DNA of 61,349 nucleotides. Origin: SVMC01 sp045601345. GTDB taxonomy: Bacteria; Bacillota; Clostridia; Oscillospirales; Oscillospiraceae. The stretch is from positions 1-61,349 of the forward strand of contig JAZRZL010000089.1 of NCBI GenBank assembly GCA_045601345.1. The letters are read 5' to 3'. The position numbers and the translations under genes are program-made. Below the pieces are notes generated by a model. That model saw nothing but the letters and a program-made list of their open reading frames with translations, was not told where the DNA came from and did not search any database. Of this stretch, positions 6,828 to 15,511 are shown piece after piece (within the stretch, counting starts at the first letter, position 1; each line of letters begins with the position of its first letter).

Positions 6828-7850
6828 CTATATAATTAGCATAGCATCTCCAAAGGAGAAGAATCTATAACGCAAACGAACGGCCTCTTGATAGGCATTA
6901 AGCACGTGTTCCCTTCCCGCAAAGGCAGATACCAGCATCACAAGTGTGCTTTCCGGCAGATGGAAGTTGGTAATCAAAGCATCCATGGTACGGAACTTGT
7001 ATCCGGGATAAATAAAGATATCTGTCCAAGCGGAAGCCGCACGGAAGCATCCATCCTCCCCTACCAGACTCTCCAGCGTACGGCAGGAGGTTGTCCCAAC
7101 GCAGATAATCCGACCGCCACGGCCACGTGTGCGGTTGAGCAGTTCTGCTGTAGGGCTATCTATCATGCAGAATTCTGTGTGCATATGATGATCGGTGACT
7201 TCTTCTGCCTTGACCGGGCGGAAGGTGCCAAGACCCACATGGAGGGTGATTTCAGCGATGTCTACGCCTATGGCACGAATTTTATCCAGAAGCTCCGGCG
7301 TGAAATGCAGACCTGCGGTGGGTGCAGCAGCAGAACCGAGCACCTTGGAGTAAACGGTTTGATAGCGCTCACCGTCAGCCAGCTCTTCCCGAATGTAGGG
7401 CGGCAGCGGCATTTTGCCGAGACGCTCCAAGATTTCAAGGAAAATGCCGTCATAATGGAACTGCACCATTTTATTGCCGTTATCCAGCGCGTCAACTACA
7501 GTAGCTGTCAGGTCGTTATCGCCAAAGAGAAGCTCCTGCCCCGGCTGGGTTTTTCTTCCCGGACGTGTCAGGCATTCCCAGATGCCATTGCCTTGATCCT
7601 GAAGCAGCAACACCTCCACAGCACCGCCGGTGGGACGGCAGCCGAGGAGTCTGGCCGGAAGAACACGAGAATTATTGACTACCAACGTATCCCCGGGATG
7701 GAGTTCATTGACAATATCCGAAAAATGCTGATGACGCAATTCCCCAGTTTTGCGATCCATGCAAAGCAGTCTGGATGCATCACGGCGCTCCAGCGGTGTC
7801 TGCGCGATCAGTTCTGGAGGAAGATCATAATAAAAGTCTTTTGTTTTCAA
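6828..7850 (-). CDS. queA: S-adenosylmethionine:tRNA ribosyltransferase-isomerase
   Basis: Transfers and isomerises the ribosyl moiety of SAM onto preQ1-modified tRNA to make epoxyqueuosine. The 340-residue protein starts FYYDLPPELIAQTPLERRDASRLL and contains NNSRVLPARLLG, PLPPYI, APTAGLHFTPELL, and LITNFHLPESTLVMLVSAF, the family signatures in order. The start codon is TTG (complement of 7848-7850), supported by AAAGGAG 7 nt upstream; no ATG fits. A strong promoter lies about 70 nt upstream. With tgt it forms the tRNA end of the queuosine pathway. Confidence 0.97.
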   Translation of the reverse strand: MKTKDFYYDLPPELIAQTPLERRDASRLLCMDRKTGELRHQHFSDIVNELHPGDTLVVNNSRVLPARLLGCRPTGGAVEVLLLQDQGNGIWECLTRPGRKTQPGQELLFGDNDLTATVVDALDNGNKMVQFHYDGIFLEILERLGKMPLPPYIREELADGERYQTVYSKVLGSAAAPTAGLHFTPELLDKIRAIGVDIAEITLHVGLGTFRPVKAEEVTDHHMHTEFCMIDSPTAELLNRTRGRGGRIICVGTTSCRTLESLVGEDGCFRAASAWTDIFIYPGYKFRTMDALITNFHLPESTLVMLVSAFAGREHVLNAYQEAVRLRYRFFSFGDAMLII

Positions 7851-7921
7851 AGTATTGCTCCTTTGCCCTATGGCTCAATTTCTTGCCACGGTATTATTCT
7901 CCGTGCATTACACACGAGGCC

Positions 7922-7949
7922 ATTATATCAGCATTCTCCCAAAATGCAA
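7922..7949 (-). promoter_or_regulatory. queA promoter
   Basis: TTGCAT (7944-7949) and TATAAT (7922-7927) with a 16-nt spacer and a TG extended -10, on the minus strand. Confidence 0.7.
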
Positions 7950-7971
7950 CTTTTTTTAGAAAGAAATCCAG

Positions 7972-8006
7972 AAAAACGCCTGCGAATCTAAACTCGCAGG
8001 CGTTTT
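7972..8006 (-). terminator. Terminator after the DUF1934 gene
   Basis: Perfect 13-bp stem AAAACGCCTGCGA/TCGCAGGCGTTTT with an 8-nt loop, ending in a T run on the minus strand. It separates the ddl transcript from queA. Confidence 0.85.
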
Positions 8007-8011
8007 GAAGA

Positions 8012-8443
8012 TTATTCCTGATGTGCTGGTTGGATCGTGATATGATATTCGATGGTACCCATCGGGGTATCCTCAATTTCGATTCCATAGAAAAGCTCAA
8101 AAAAACCAACATCATTCTCAATTGCAATTGTCATTTTTTTAGCGATAACGCGCAGAAGCAACGCACCTTCCTCAATGCGGTAAAGAGATTCACTCGTTTT
8201 ACCCTCTACAAACTCCATGACCGATTCTACAGCGCCATGACGTTCAAGAATGATGACACCGGGACGGATGGTAAATTGGGTTGTTGTGCCAGTAAGACCG
8301 GTGAGGGGGCTTTCCTGATATCGAAGGATAATACACTCCCCTTCCCGCTGGTATTCGGCGGTAGTCATTAGCTCAATGGTTTCCGGCTCACAACCGGGCG
8401 CGATTTGGATGCCGCTAATTAAAAGGATAACTTCTTTTTTCAT
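8012..8443 (-). CDS. DUF1934 domain protein (YwiB-like)
   Basis: A 143-residue cytoplasmic protein of the DUF1934 family, a small beta-barrel related to calycins. Characteristic are the alternating hydrophobic strands and segments GECIILRYQESPLTGLTGTT, GVIILERHG, and GFFELFYGIEIE. No membrane segment or signal peptide. It overlaps the ddl stop by 4 nt, so both are cotranscribed and probably translationally coupled. Function is unknown; coupling to ddl does not by itself prove a cell-wall role. Confidence 0.82.
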   Translation of the reverse strand: MKKEVILLISGIQIAPGCEPETIELMTTAEYQREGECIILRYQESPLTGLTGTTTQFTIRPGVIILERHGAVESVMEFVEGKTSESLYRIEEGALLLRVIAKKMTIAIENDVGFFELFYGIEIEDTPMGTIEYHITIQPAHQE

Positions 8444-9504
8444 TTGCTCAGTGCCAACTCCAGCAGTTTCTCAATGAGTTCCGTGCAGCCAATGCCAGAT
8501 GCCTCAAACATTTTGGGGTACATGGAAATAGATGTAAAGCCAGGAAGGGTGTTAATCTCGTTAAAGACCACGTCTCCCCCATCGTAAGTAACAAAAAAAT
8601 CCACGCGGCTCAAGCCCCGGCAACCCATAGCCTGATAGACGGTCAAAGCAGCAGCACGGGTTTTCTGCGTCTGCTCTTCAGAAATGGTAGCAGGAATCAG
8701 TGTGTAGGAGCAATTGGATAGATATTTTGCATCATAGTCATAGAAATCCGCGCCGGAGAAAATTTCACCACATACGGAGGCAACTGGATCACGATTGCCA
8801 AGGACGGCAACCTCAACCTCATGTCCGTTGATGAATTCTTCAACCAAAACTTTGCGATCATATTGCAGTGCCAATTTCGCAGCTGCGTACAGTTCCTGCT
8901 GATTTCTGACCTTGGATACGCCTACGGACGAGCCTGTTCCAGCGGGCTTCACAAATACTGGGTAATAAAATTTAGCCTCAATTTCAGCAACGACTGCATC
9001 TGGCGCTTTGGCAAAAGCTTCTCTTGTAAGAAGAAACCATTTTGCCTGACGCACTTCGGTACGGTCAATCATCAGCTTGGTCATGCACTTATCCATACAG
9101 GCTGCCGAAGCCGCCACACCTGCACCTACGCAGGGAATGCCGGCAATCTGCATCAAACCCTGCACGGAGCCGTCCTCACCATTCTCACCGTGGAGAACAG
9201 GGAATACCACATCAACAGGCTGCTTCTCTATTTGACCGTTACGGAACAGCAATAGTCCATCGCCATGGGAGGGAGACAGTATGCACGGGCAGCAGCCAGG
9301 GGCATCCATCCAAGTATTCGCAGGAAGCAGACTGTAATCAGCGCTTGCAAAATAGATCCACTTTCCTTCTCTGGTGATACCTACAGGATATACATTATTA
9401 TTTTCCTTATCCATATTGCTTAAAATACATTCCGCAGAGCGAAGAGAAATCTCGTGCTCTGGGGATACGCCGCCAAAGAGTACACAAACGTTGCGTTTGT
9501 TCAT
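8440..9504 (-). CDS. ddl: D-alanine--D-alanine ligase
   Basis: ATP-grasp ligase making the D-Ala-D-Ala dipeptide of peptidoglycan precursors. The start at 9504 (MNKRNVCVLFGG) is preferred over the ATG 48 nt upstream because AGAAGG precedes it and the promoter would start transcription near 9554. The 354-residue protein has VLFGGVSPEHEISLRS, the ATP loop KPAGTGSSVGVSKV, EEFINGHEVEVAVLG, and the metal-binding VVFNEINTLPGFT. Downstream DUF1934 overlaps. No van-type dehydrogenase or dipeptidase adjoins it, so it is read as the housekeeping enzyme. Confidence 0.94.
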   Translation of the reverse strand: MNKRNVCVLFGGVSPEHEISLRSAECILSNMDKENNNVYPVGITREGKWIYFASADYSLLPANTWMDAPGCCPCILSPSHGDGLLLFRNGQIEKQPVDVVFPVLHGENGEDGSVQGLMQIAGIPCVGAGVAASAACMDKCMTKLMIDRTEVRQAKWFLLTREAFAKAPDAVVAEIEAKFYYPVFVKPAGTGSSVGVSKVRNQQELYAAAKLALQYDRKVLVEEFINGHEVEVAVLGNRDPVASVCGEIFSGADFYDYDAKYLSNCSYTLIPATISEEQTQKTRAAALTVYQAMGCRGLSRVDFFVTYDGGDVVFNEINTLPGFTSISMYPKMFEASGIGCTELIEKLLELALSK

Positions 9505-9560
9505 AGAAATGCCTTCTTTCTCCGATGCAAAATAAAAATGCGTCGGGGTCATTCTTTATT

Positions 9561-9589
9561 ATCATATGCGATTTTAAAGACAAATACAA
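9561..9589 (-). promoter_or_regulatory. ddl promoter
   Basis: TTGTAT (9584-9589) and TATGAT (9561-9566) with a 17-nt spacer on the minus strand. Confidence 0.5.
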
Positions 9590-9676
9590 GTCAAATTTAC
9601 AATACTCGACGATTTGTTGTGGAAAATGAATAGAAAATGCGTTATAATACCTTGAAAATAAGGGAGGGGTGATTGC

Positions 9677-10087
9677 GTGAGGATCGACCTTAGTGCAAAA
9701 GAATTCCGCCGACTTCTGGATATGGTCTATATCGGCAATTGGATTTTAAATTCAACAAGAGGAGAAGACCGCTTTGAGGACTACGATCATGTAGAAAGTA
9801 AACTCTTTGCCCTATGCAAAAACACACCGATGGAGGCACTGGTTGGAGAATACAACGGCAAATCGGTTCCCTCTCAGGCCTTTCATGATGGTGGAATTCA
9901 TGAGGCTATCGTAAATTATGAGGATGATATTTTTTATGATGTTCTGGCGGAGGAGCTTGCCCGACGGGATATGGGCTATCCTGAAATCACATCCGGCAAT
10001 TATGATGAGCTTGTCACCCGTATGGAGGACTACATCAATGAATTTGAATCTCATGGCACCGATAATATTATAATCAGTACCGGCTGA
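9677..10087 (+). CDS. Conserved-looking hypothetical acidic protein
   Basis: I do not recognise the family. A GTG start with GGGAGGGG 7-14 nt upstream and a good terminator after the stop make it a real single-gene unit on the plus strand, against the local trend. The 136-residue product is acidic and soluble, with no signal or membrane segment. Visible segments are LSAKEFRRLLDMVYIGNWIL at residues 5-24, an acidic middle (HEAIVNYEDDIFYDVLAEEL) and a likely helical C-terminus. A TATAAT lies at 9643-9648 without a convincing -35. Confidence 0.8.
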   Translation: MRIDLSAKEFRRLLDMVYIGNWILNSTRGEDRFEDYDHVESKLFALCKNTPMEALVGEYNGKSVPSQAFHDGGIHEAIVNYEDDIFYDVLAEELARRDMGYPEITSGNYDELVTRMEDYINEFESHGTDNIIISTG

Positions 10088-10095
10088 TATGAGTT

Positions 10096-10131
10096 CCGGG
10101 TTCCGATGTAGATCAGAACCCGGTCATTTTT
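10096..10131 (+). terminator. Terminator after the 136-residue hypothetical
   Basis: Stem CCGGGTTC/GAACCCGG with a 12-nt loop, then TCATTTTTA. It abuts the end of the convergent minus-strand gene. Confidence 0.8.
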
Positions 10132-11341
10132 ACAATCCCCAGAAGCGGAGCAATGCATCATGTTGATTAAGCTTTGCCTGATCTACAAAAGACTGCTCCA
10201 TTAGCTGTTTCCCACGGCTAAACATACGGTAGCGGATGGCACGATAGAAGCGATAAATCCAAACCGCAGGAAGAAGATAGGGTCGATTCCTGACAAAGGA
10301 ATAATGGGGCGTTTCACAGGCATCCTGATAGGACGGAAACACTCGGAGCAGCGCTGTCAAGAATTTTCCATGTTTACGAACAGTATTAAGATTTTTGTTA
10401 TCCTTATTTGACGCATCATCAAAGCCAAAGACACCGTTTTTGAAAATTTTCAGAGTGGAGTTGGTAAAGAATACTTCATCAAGTGGTGTTTGCAGCGGCA
10501 TCTCCATATCAAACCAGCGCTGGCAATAGGAAAGACAGACCTTTGCAAAATCCAGAATCTCCAAATGCGCTAAGATGGATGTCAGTGACTCCCAATCCAT
10601 TGGACAATGCCGAACCACAACCGCCAAATCCATGAACTGTCGGAAACCGACACCGGATACCAAAAAATGTTTTTTCAGATGAAGCAACAAATAAACAAAA
10701 TGGAAGTCCCAGTCCAGTGTACATCGCATAGAATTGGGAAGTTGCTGTGTGTGTGACCACGCCTGATCGCAATAATCCTTACTAACTTGAGAATTGACCG
10801 AATTATCATAGAGTAGTCGATCATGAATCTCATATTTCAATTTGTTTTTAATTAAATTAATTTCAAACTTATTGGAGCTTTCATCCTCAAAGCCTATAGC
10901 AAGCAATGCGTTGCGTGCTCTTTCTCTATCTTCTGTATGAACCAGAACATCCAGATCGCCCATCGTCCGAAACGGCGGACAGGGATAAAGCTGTGCAATA
11001 TCAAGACCTTTTACCGTATAAAAGGGAATATTTTCTCTGTCAAAGCATTCCTGGATGTTCCTCAGGGTTTCAATCCGCTTAGAATAGAATATGGCAGAAT
11101 TTGCATAGCATTGGATTAACCGATCCAAATATTCTTCTGAAAGAAAGGTCTTGCATTGCTGATAAAAAATGCTTTCTACCTGATGATTGTGAGCATATCG
11201 AAGCACACTTTCCCAATCCACCAAATCAGGAGCGGATGTTGGGCGTTCATTCAGATAATCTGAAAGCACAGACAGAAAAAACTGCTGAGAAGCTGTAAGG
11301 TGCTCGGTTTCTTCTGCTATTTTGGATAATGCCTTTGCCAT
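10130..11341 (-). CDS. Nucleotidyltransferase-fold protein (NTP_transf_5)
   Basis: A 403-residue protein of the uncharacterised nucleotidyltransferase family NTP_transf_5. The nucleotidyltransferase signature is visible near residues 107-140 as VKGLDIAQLYPCP followed by FRTMGDLDVLVHTEDRE, where the GDLDVLV carries the two metal-binding aspartates. The rest is helical with several conserved-looking aromatic and His residues (HLKKHFLVSGVGFRQFMDLA). It is the last gene of the exopolysaccharide cluster. Members often sit in polysaccharide or peptide-modification loci; the substrate here is unknown. Confidence 0.75.
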   Translation of the reverse strand: MAKALSKIAEETEHLTASQQFFLSVLSDYLNERPTSAPDLVDWESVLRYAHNHQVESIFYQQCKTFLSEEYLDRLIQCYANSAIFYSKRIETLRNIQECFDRENIPFYTVKGLDIAQLYPCPPFRTMGDLDVLVHTEDRERARNALLAIGFEDESSNKFEINLIKNKLKYEIHDRLLYDNSVNSQVSKDYCDQAWSHTQQLPNSMRCTLDWDFHFVYLLLHLKKHFLVSGVGFRQFMDLAVVVRHCPMDWESLTSILAHLEILDFAKVCLSYCQRWFDMEMPLQTPLDEVFFTNSTLKIFKNGVFGFDDASNKDNKNLNTVRKHGKFLTALLRVFPSYQDACETPHYSFVRNRPYLLPAVWIYRFYRAIRYRMFSRGKQLMEQSFVDQAKLNQHDALLRFWGL

Positions 11342-11416
11342 AATTATTGTCTCCTAAATGATATAGAATCCTTGATAATCATCAAACAAAAAATGCCAGA
11401 AAGCGCTTCTTATCGC

Positions 11417-12961
11417 CTAACGATTCTTTTTCAGTTTCGAAAAAAGGCTGGAAGATATAAACCTGATTGCTTCGACCATATATTTTCTAAAGGCAAGGAA
11501 ATTAAGAAGCCCAAAAACGGCAAAAGACATTAGAGTATATCCGGCAGCATAGACAATCAGGCTGAAATAGCCGTCTGCCTTGATGGGAATCCATCGGGAA
11601 ATCAGCAGCATAATTCCGAAGCCAATTAGATTAACAACCCATTTTGTATAAGATTTCAGCGGAGAATTATGTAGGATATTGCGTCTTGTGTAGATAATCA
11701 TATCGTTGGCGCGATAGAGAAGTGCGATGACAGTGCCAATCAGTGCACCGTAAATGCCATAGTATACCTTGATGCGCCGAAGAATGAGAATTGCTGCAAT
11801 GGATATACCCAAATTCAGAATGGATTCAAGTATAGATCGCCACTGGGTTTTCTGAAAGTGACCAGCATAGGAGATGGTCGCACCAGAGAGCGCTCTGGAG
11901 GCAACAAGAAACTTAATGGTCACAAAAAAGATCGGCAAGTATTGATCTAGATAATCAATATCTGTTACACCGACTGTATAAAGGCGCATAAATGGTAGAA
12001 GAAAGAGATAGGTCACACAGTAGAGTACCATGGATAGTGCCATATAGCAGGCTTCATAAGAATCGAAAATCTTTGCAAAAATTTTTTCATCCGTATTGTA
12101 TATTTGACCGAGGCGGAAAGAAAAACCGTTATGAATGTTTCCAATCAATGTGGAAACAATATCCAGAATCATAGTATACAGCGTATAAACGCTGACAACC
12201 TTCAGGTTTGTAAAGATAGTCAGAAGAAGAACATCGGTGTGATTAAATATCATCTGGGAAACTTCATGCACCAGCACAGAGTTTTTCTGAGAAATAGATT
12301 CCTTATCCGGCTTTACCCGTAAATTGATCCATGGATACTTACGGCGTGTGTACCAAATGATGTACATAGATAGGCCGAACATCAAAATCATATGTGCCAG
12401 CTGCACAAATACAATATTAAAGCCCAGAAGAATCAGAATAACCTTAGAAAAGCTTGTTGCAAGCTGTACAATAGTATGTGCATTGGTATAGATATAAAGC
12501 TTTCCGTCTGCGTTTAAAAGAATACGAAATTTTGCATGAAGAAAGTAGCCAATGGCACCTGTACCGCCGGTAATCAGAATAATTGCAATCTGTTGCCAAA
12601 CGGGAATGGAGGATTTTACAGTCAATGGGAAGACGATGGACAAAAGTACAACACAACCCAAATACCACAATCCAGTACGCGTATAAAATTGATTCGTGGC
12701 AGACAGAATGCTGTTAATTGAGTCGCGGTCATTCTCTGCAACCGGCTTAAACAGAGCCTGTAGCGTTGCAGCACCGACACCTGCTTCTAAAAGAACGATG
12801 TAGGTTAAGACTTGATTGATGGAAGATAGAAATCCGTTAACTTCAGAGCCAAAGTTTGCAATAAACAGCTTTGGAACAATAATGCCGACAATAGCAATCA
12901 AAAGCTGGCTGCCAACGCCGAAGAAAATATTATAGCTTATTTTTTTTGCATTGGATGTCAT
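11417..12961 (-). CDS. Wzx-like polysaccharide flippase
   Basis: A 514-residue multi-pass protein (about 12-14 hydrophobic helices) of the MATE/MurJ/Wzx superfamily. It would flip lipid-linked oligosaccharide units across the membrane. The N-terminus NIFFGVGSQLLIAIVGIIVP and GSEVNGFLSSINQVLTYIVL are typical of polysaccharide biosynthesis proteins, as is the basic, short C-terminal tail. Position after rfbB and upstream of the nucleotidyltransferase gene places it in the exopolysaccharide operon, with the EpsG-like polymerase as its presumed partner. Confidence 0.85.
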   Translation of the reverse strand: MTSNAKKISYNIFFGVGSQLLIAIVGIIVPKLFIANFGSEVNGFLSSINQVLTYIVLLEAGVGAATLQALFKPVAENDRDSINSILSATNQFYTRTGLWYLGCVVLLSIVFPLTVKSSIPVWQQIAIILITGGTGAIGYFLHAKFRILLNADGKLYIYTNAHTIVQLATSFSKVILILLGFNIVFVQLAHMILMFGLSMYIIWYTRRKYPWINLRVKPDKESISQKNSVLVHEVSQMIFNHTDVLLLTIFTNLKVVSVYTLYTMILDIVSTLIGNIHNGFSFRLGQIYNTDEKIFAKIFDSYEACYMALSMVLYCVTYLFLLPFMRLYTVGVTDIDYLDQYLPIFFVTIKFLVASRALSGATISYAGHFQKTQWRSILESILNLGISIAAILILRRIKVYYGIYGALIGTVIALLYRANDMIIYTRRNILHNSPLKSYTKWVVNLIGFGIMLLISRWIPIKADGYFSLIVYAAGYTLMSFAVFGLLNFLAFRKYMVEAIRFISSSLFSKLKKNR

Positions 12962-13009
12962 GGGTGAAACCCCTTGTATATTGAATTAGCATTTCATTGA
13001 TTAAAAACA

Positions 13010-14026
13010 TCATGCTTGATACATTTTTCTGTAATAGTTCTGGTATTCTCCTTCCAAAATATGTTGCCACCAAGAACGGTTTTGAAGATACCATTCTACA
13101 GTCTGACGGATGCCTTCGTCAAAGCTTGTTTCTGGTAGCCAGCCAAGCTCCTGATGAATTTTCTCAGGGTCAATGGCATAGCGCATATCGTGACCGGGGC
13201 GATCACGAACAAAGGTAATCAAACTTTCTGGTTTCTTCAATTGACGAAGAATTGTGCGAACAACTTCAAGATTGGAGCGCTCATTGTGACCGCCAATATT
13301 GTAAATCTCTCCATCGGTTCCATGACGCAAAATCAGGTCAATCGCGGCGCAGTGATCCTTCACATAAAGCCAGTCACGGACATTCTCACCTGTTCCGTAG
13401 ACAGGTAAACTTTCATCTGCCAGCGCACGAGAGATCATCAGCGGGATCAGCTTTTCAGGGAAATGGTAGGGACCGTAGTTATTGGAGCAGCGTGAAATGG
13501 TGACCGGGAGGCCGTAGGTACGGTGATAAGCCAGAACGAGAATATCTGCCGCTGCCTTGGAGGCAGAATACGGGCTGGAAGCATGGATGGGCGTAGTCTC
13601 TGTAAAGAACAAATCCGGACAATCCAGAGGAAGATCACCGTACACCTCATCTGTGGATACCTGATGATAGCGGCGGATACCGTATTTGCGGCAGGCATCC
13701 AAAAGCACCTGCGTACCCATAATATTGGTTTGTAAAAATACTTGCGGTGAATCAATAGAGCGATCCACATGACTTTCTGCTGCAAAATTTACAACATAGT
13801 CCGGCTTAAACTCTTTAAAAAGTGCATAGACCGTTTCTCTGTCAGCAATGTCCCCTTTGACAAATCGAAATCTGGGTTCGTGCATTACAGATTCCAGAGT
13901 CTCTAAATTTCCGGCATAGGTCAGTGCATCCAGACAAATTATTTCATCCTCTGGATGGTGCTCCCGCTGGTAAAAAATAAAATTACTTCCTATAAATCCG
14001 GCACCGCCGGTAACAATCAATTTCAT
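13010..14026 (-). CDS. rfbB: dTDP-glucose 4,6-dehydratase
   Basis: Extended short-chain dehydrogenase converting dTDP-glucose to dTDP-4-keto-6-deoxyglucose. The 338-residue protein has the NAD loop TGGAGFIGSNF at the N-terminus, NFAAESHVDRSI, the STDEVYGDL segment, the catalytic YSASKAA, and RCSNNYGPYHFPEKLIPL with DWLYVKDHC. All active-site features are intact. It follows rfbC by 3 nt and is the third enzyme-coding step in this operon. Confidence 0.97.
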   Translation of the reverse strand: MKLIVTGGAGFIGSNFIFYQREHHPEDEIICLDALTYAGNLETLESVMHEPRFRFVKGDIADRETVYALFKEFKPDYVVNFAAESHVDRSIDSPQVFLQTNIMGTQVLLDACRKYGIRRYHQVSTDEVYGDLPLDCPDLFFTETTPIHASSPYSASKAAADILVLAYHRTYGLPVTISRCSNNYGPYHFPEKLIPLMISRALADESLPVYGTGENVRDWLYVKDHCAAIDLILRHGTDGEIYNIGGHNERSNLEVVRTILRQLKKPESLITFVRDRPGHDMRYAIDPEKIHQELGWLPETSFDEGIRQTVEWYLQNRSWWQHILEGEYQNYYRKMYQA

Positions 14027-14029
14027 GGT

Positions 14030-14587
14030 TTATGCTCCGTAAACAAAATTACAATCACTATTTTCAAGCACTGGGGCATTTTTATCCTTCTCCGAAAGAA
14101 TTGGATCTGAAATGCCCCAATCCACGCCAATTGCAGGATCATCAAATCGAATAGAACGATCCTGTTGAGGCGCGTAAAAATGATCGACCTTATAAGTAAA
14201 AATCACATCATCTGTTAGCGTTACAAAACCGTGGGCAAAGCCTCTGGGAATAAAAAACATTCGCTTATTTTTTTCAGTCAACTCAACGCATATCCATTTA
14301 AGATAGGTAGGCGAACCCTTACGCAAATCCACCGCGACATCCATAACAGCGCCTTGAAGGACGCGGACAAGCTTTGCTTGTGCCATAGGCTCATTTTGAA
14401 AATGCAAACCCCGAATGGTTCCCCTGTTGGCAGTAAAACTTTCATTATCTTGAACAAATCTGACGGAAATTCCAAGGGAATCAAAGACTCGCTCTGAATA
14501 GGTCTCCATAAAATAGCCGCGATAATCGCCAAAGATTCTTGGCTCTAAAATACTAACACCAGGAAGGCTTGTCTCAATCTTATTCAT
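14030..14587 (-). CDS. rfbC: dTDP-4-dehydrorhamnose 3,5-epimerase
   Basis: Cupin-fold epimerase acting on dTDP-4-keto-6-deoxyglucose to give the L-rhamnose configuration. The ATG at 14587 is favoured over the TTG 9 nt upstream because AAGG sits 9 nt before it. The 185-residue product has EPRIFGDYRGYFMETY, RGLHFQNEPMAQAKLVRVLQ, and FFIPRGFAHGFVTL, containing the catalytic His and the family's second conserved His. Its presence indicates an L-rhamnose-type route, although the final reductase gene is not nearby. Confidence 0.96.
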   Translation of the reverse strand: MNKIETSLPGVSILEPRIFGDYRGYFMETYSERVFDSLGISVRFVQDNESFTANRGTIRGLHFQNEPMAQAKLVRVLQGAVMDVAVDLRKGSPTYLKWICVELTEKNKRMFFIPRGFAHGFVTLTDDVIFTYKVDHFYAPQQDRSIRFDDPAIGVDWGISDPILSEKDKNAPVLENSDCNFVYGA

Positions 14588-14598
14588 ATACATCAACC

Positions 14599-15483
14599 TT
14601 AATATATAATTTTTTCCTCTGCTACAGCACGTAGGTGCTTTCCATACGGGGATTTATCGTATCGTATGACAGAATCCATCAGCTGCTCTCTGGAAATCCA
14701 ATGATTCCGATAGGCAATCTCCTCCGGCGCAGAAATCATTATTCCTTGGCGTTGTTCAACATTGCGAACAAAATCTGAGGCTTCAGCCAGAGCATCCACT
14801 GTCCCGGTATCTAACCAAGCAAAGCCTCTTCCCAGTGTTCGAACATCCAGCAAACGATCCCGAAGGTACATTCGATTTAGATCGGTAATCTCATATTCCC
14901 CTCTGGCAGAGGGACGAACCTGTTTGGCATAGTCAACAATCTGATTATTATAGAAGTAAAGACCGGTAACAGCATAGTTTGATTTTGGTTTCTGCGGCTT
15001 TTCTTCTATGGATATAACACAGTTGTTATTATCAAACTCGACAACGCCAAATCTTTGTGGGTCAGGGACATAGTAACCGAATACCGTTGCCCTACCTCGA
15101 TAAGCGTTATCCACTGCTTCCCGAATGATTCTGCCAAAGCCATTTCCATAGAAAATGTTGTCCCCAAGAATCAATGCGCAACAGTCATTGCCAATAAATT
15201 TTTCGCCAAGAATAAAGGCACAGGCAATGCCATCGGGTTTATCCTGTACCTGATAACTTAGGCTGATTCCCATTGCAGAGCCGTCTCCAAGCAGAGAACG
15301 AAATTTTGGTAAATCATCAGGTGTTGAAATAATCAAAATTTCATGAATACCCGCCAGCATCAGTGTAGATAAAGGGTAATAAATCATAGGTTTATCAAAT
15401 ACTGGAAGAAGTTGTTTACTTGTAACCTGTGTTAACGGGTAAAGTCTGGTACCAAGTCCACCTGCGAGAATAATTCCCTTCAT
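14599..15483 (-). CDS. rfbA: Glucose-1-phosphate thymidylyltransferase
   Basis: Makes dTDP-glucose from dTTP and glucose 1-phosphate. The start MKGIILAGG at 15483 is preferred because GGGGTG lies 8 nt upstream. The 294-residue protein has the signature AGGLGTRLYPLT, SKQLLPVFDKPMIYYPLSTL, LGDNIFYG, and VEFDNNNCVISIEEKPQKPKSNYAVTG-type core split around the uridylyl-pocket. It sits between the polymerase and rfbC in a closely spaced operon. Confidence 0.96.
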   Translation of the reverse strand: MKGIILAGGLGTRLYPLTQVTSKQLLPVFDKPMIYYPLSTLMLAGIHEILIISTPDDLPKFRSLLGDGSAMGISLSYQVQDKPDGIACAFILGEKFIGNDCCALILGDNIFYGNGFGRIIREAVDNAYRGRATVFGYYVPDPQRFGVVEFDNNNCVISIEEKPQKPKSNYAVTGLYFYNNQIVDYAKQVRPSARGEYEITDLNRMYLRDRLLDVRTLGRGFAWLDTGTVDALAEASDFVRNVEQRQGIMISAPEEIAYRNHWISREQLMDSVIRYDKSPYGKHLRAVAEEKIIY

Positions 15484-15511
15484 GATTGTACACCCCATTT
15501 TATATTCAGCA

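Noticed and set aside
10941..11020. Nucleotidyltransferase gene considered as an abortive-infection (AbiEii) toxin
   Set aside because: The GDLDVLV motif and length fit NTP_transf_5 better, and no AbiEi-like antitoxin gene adjoins it; the neighbours are polysaccharide genes.
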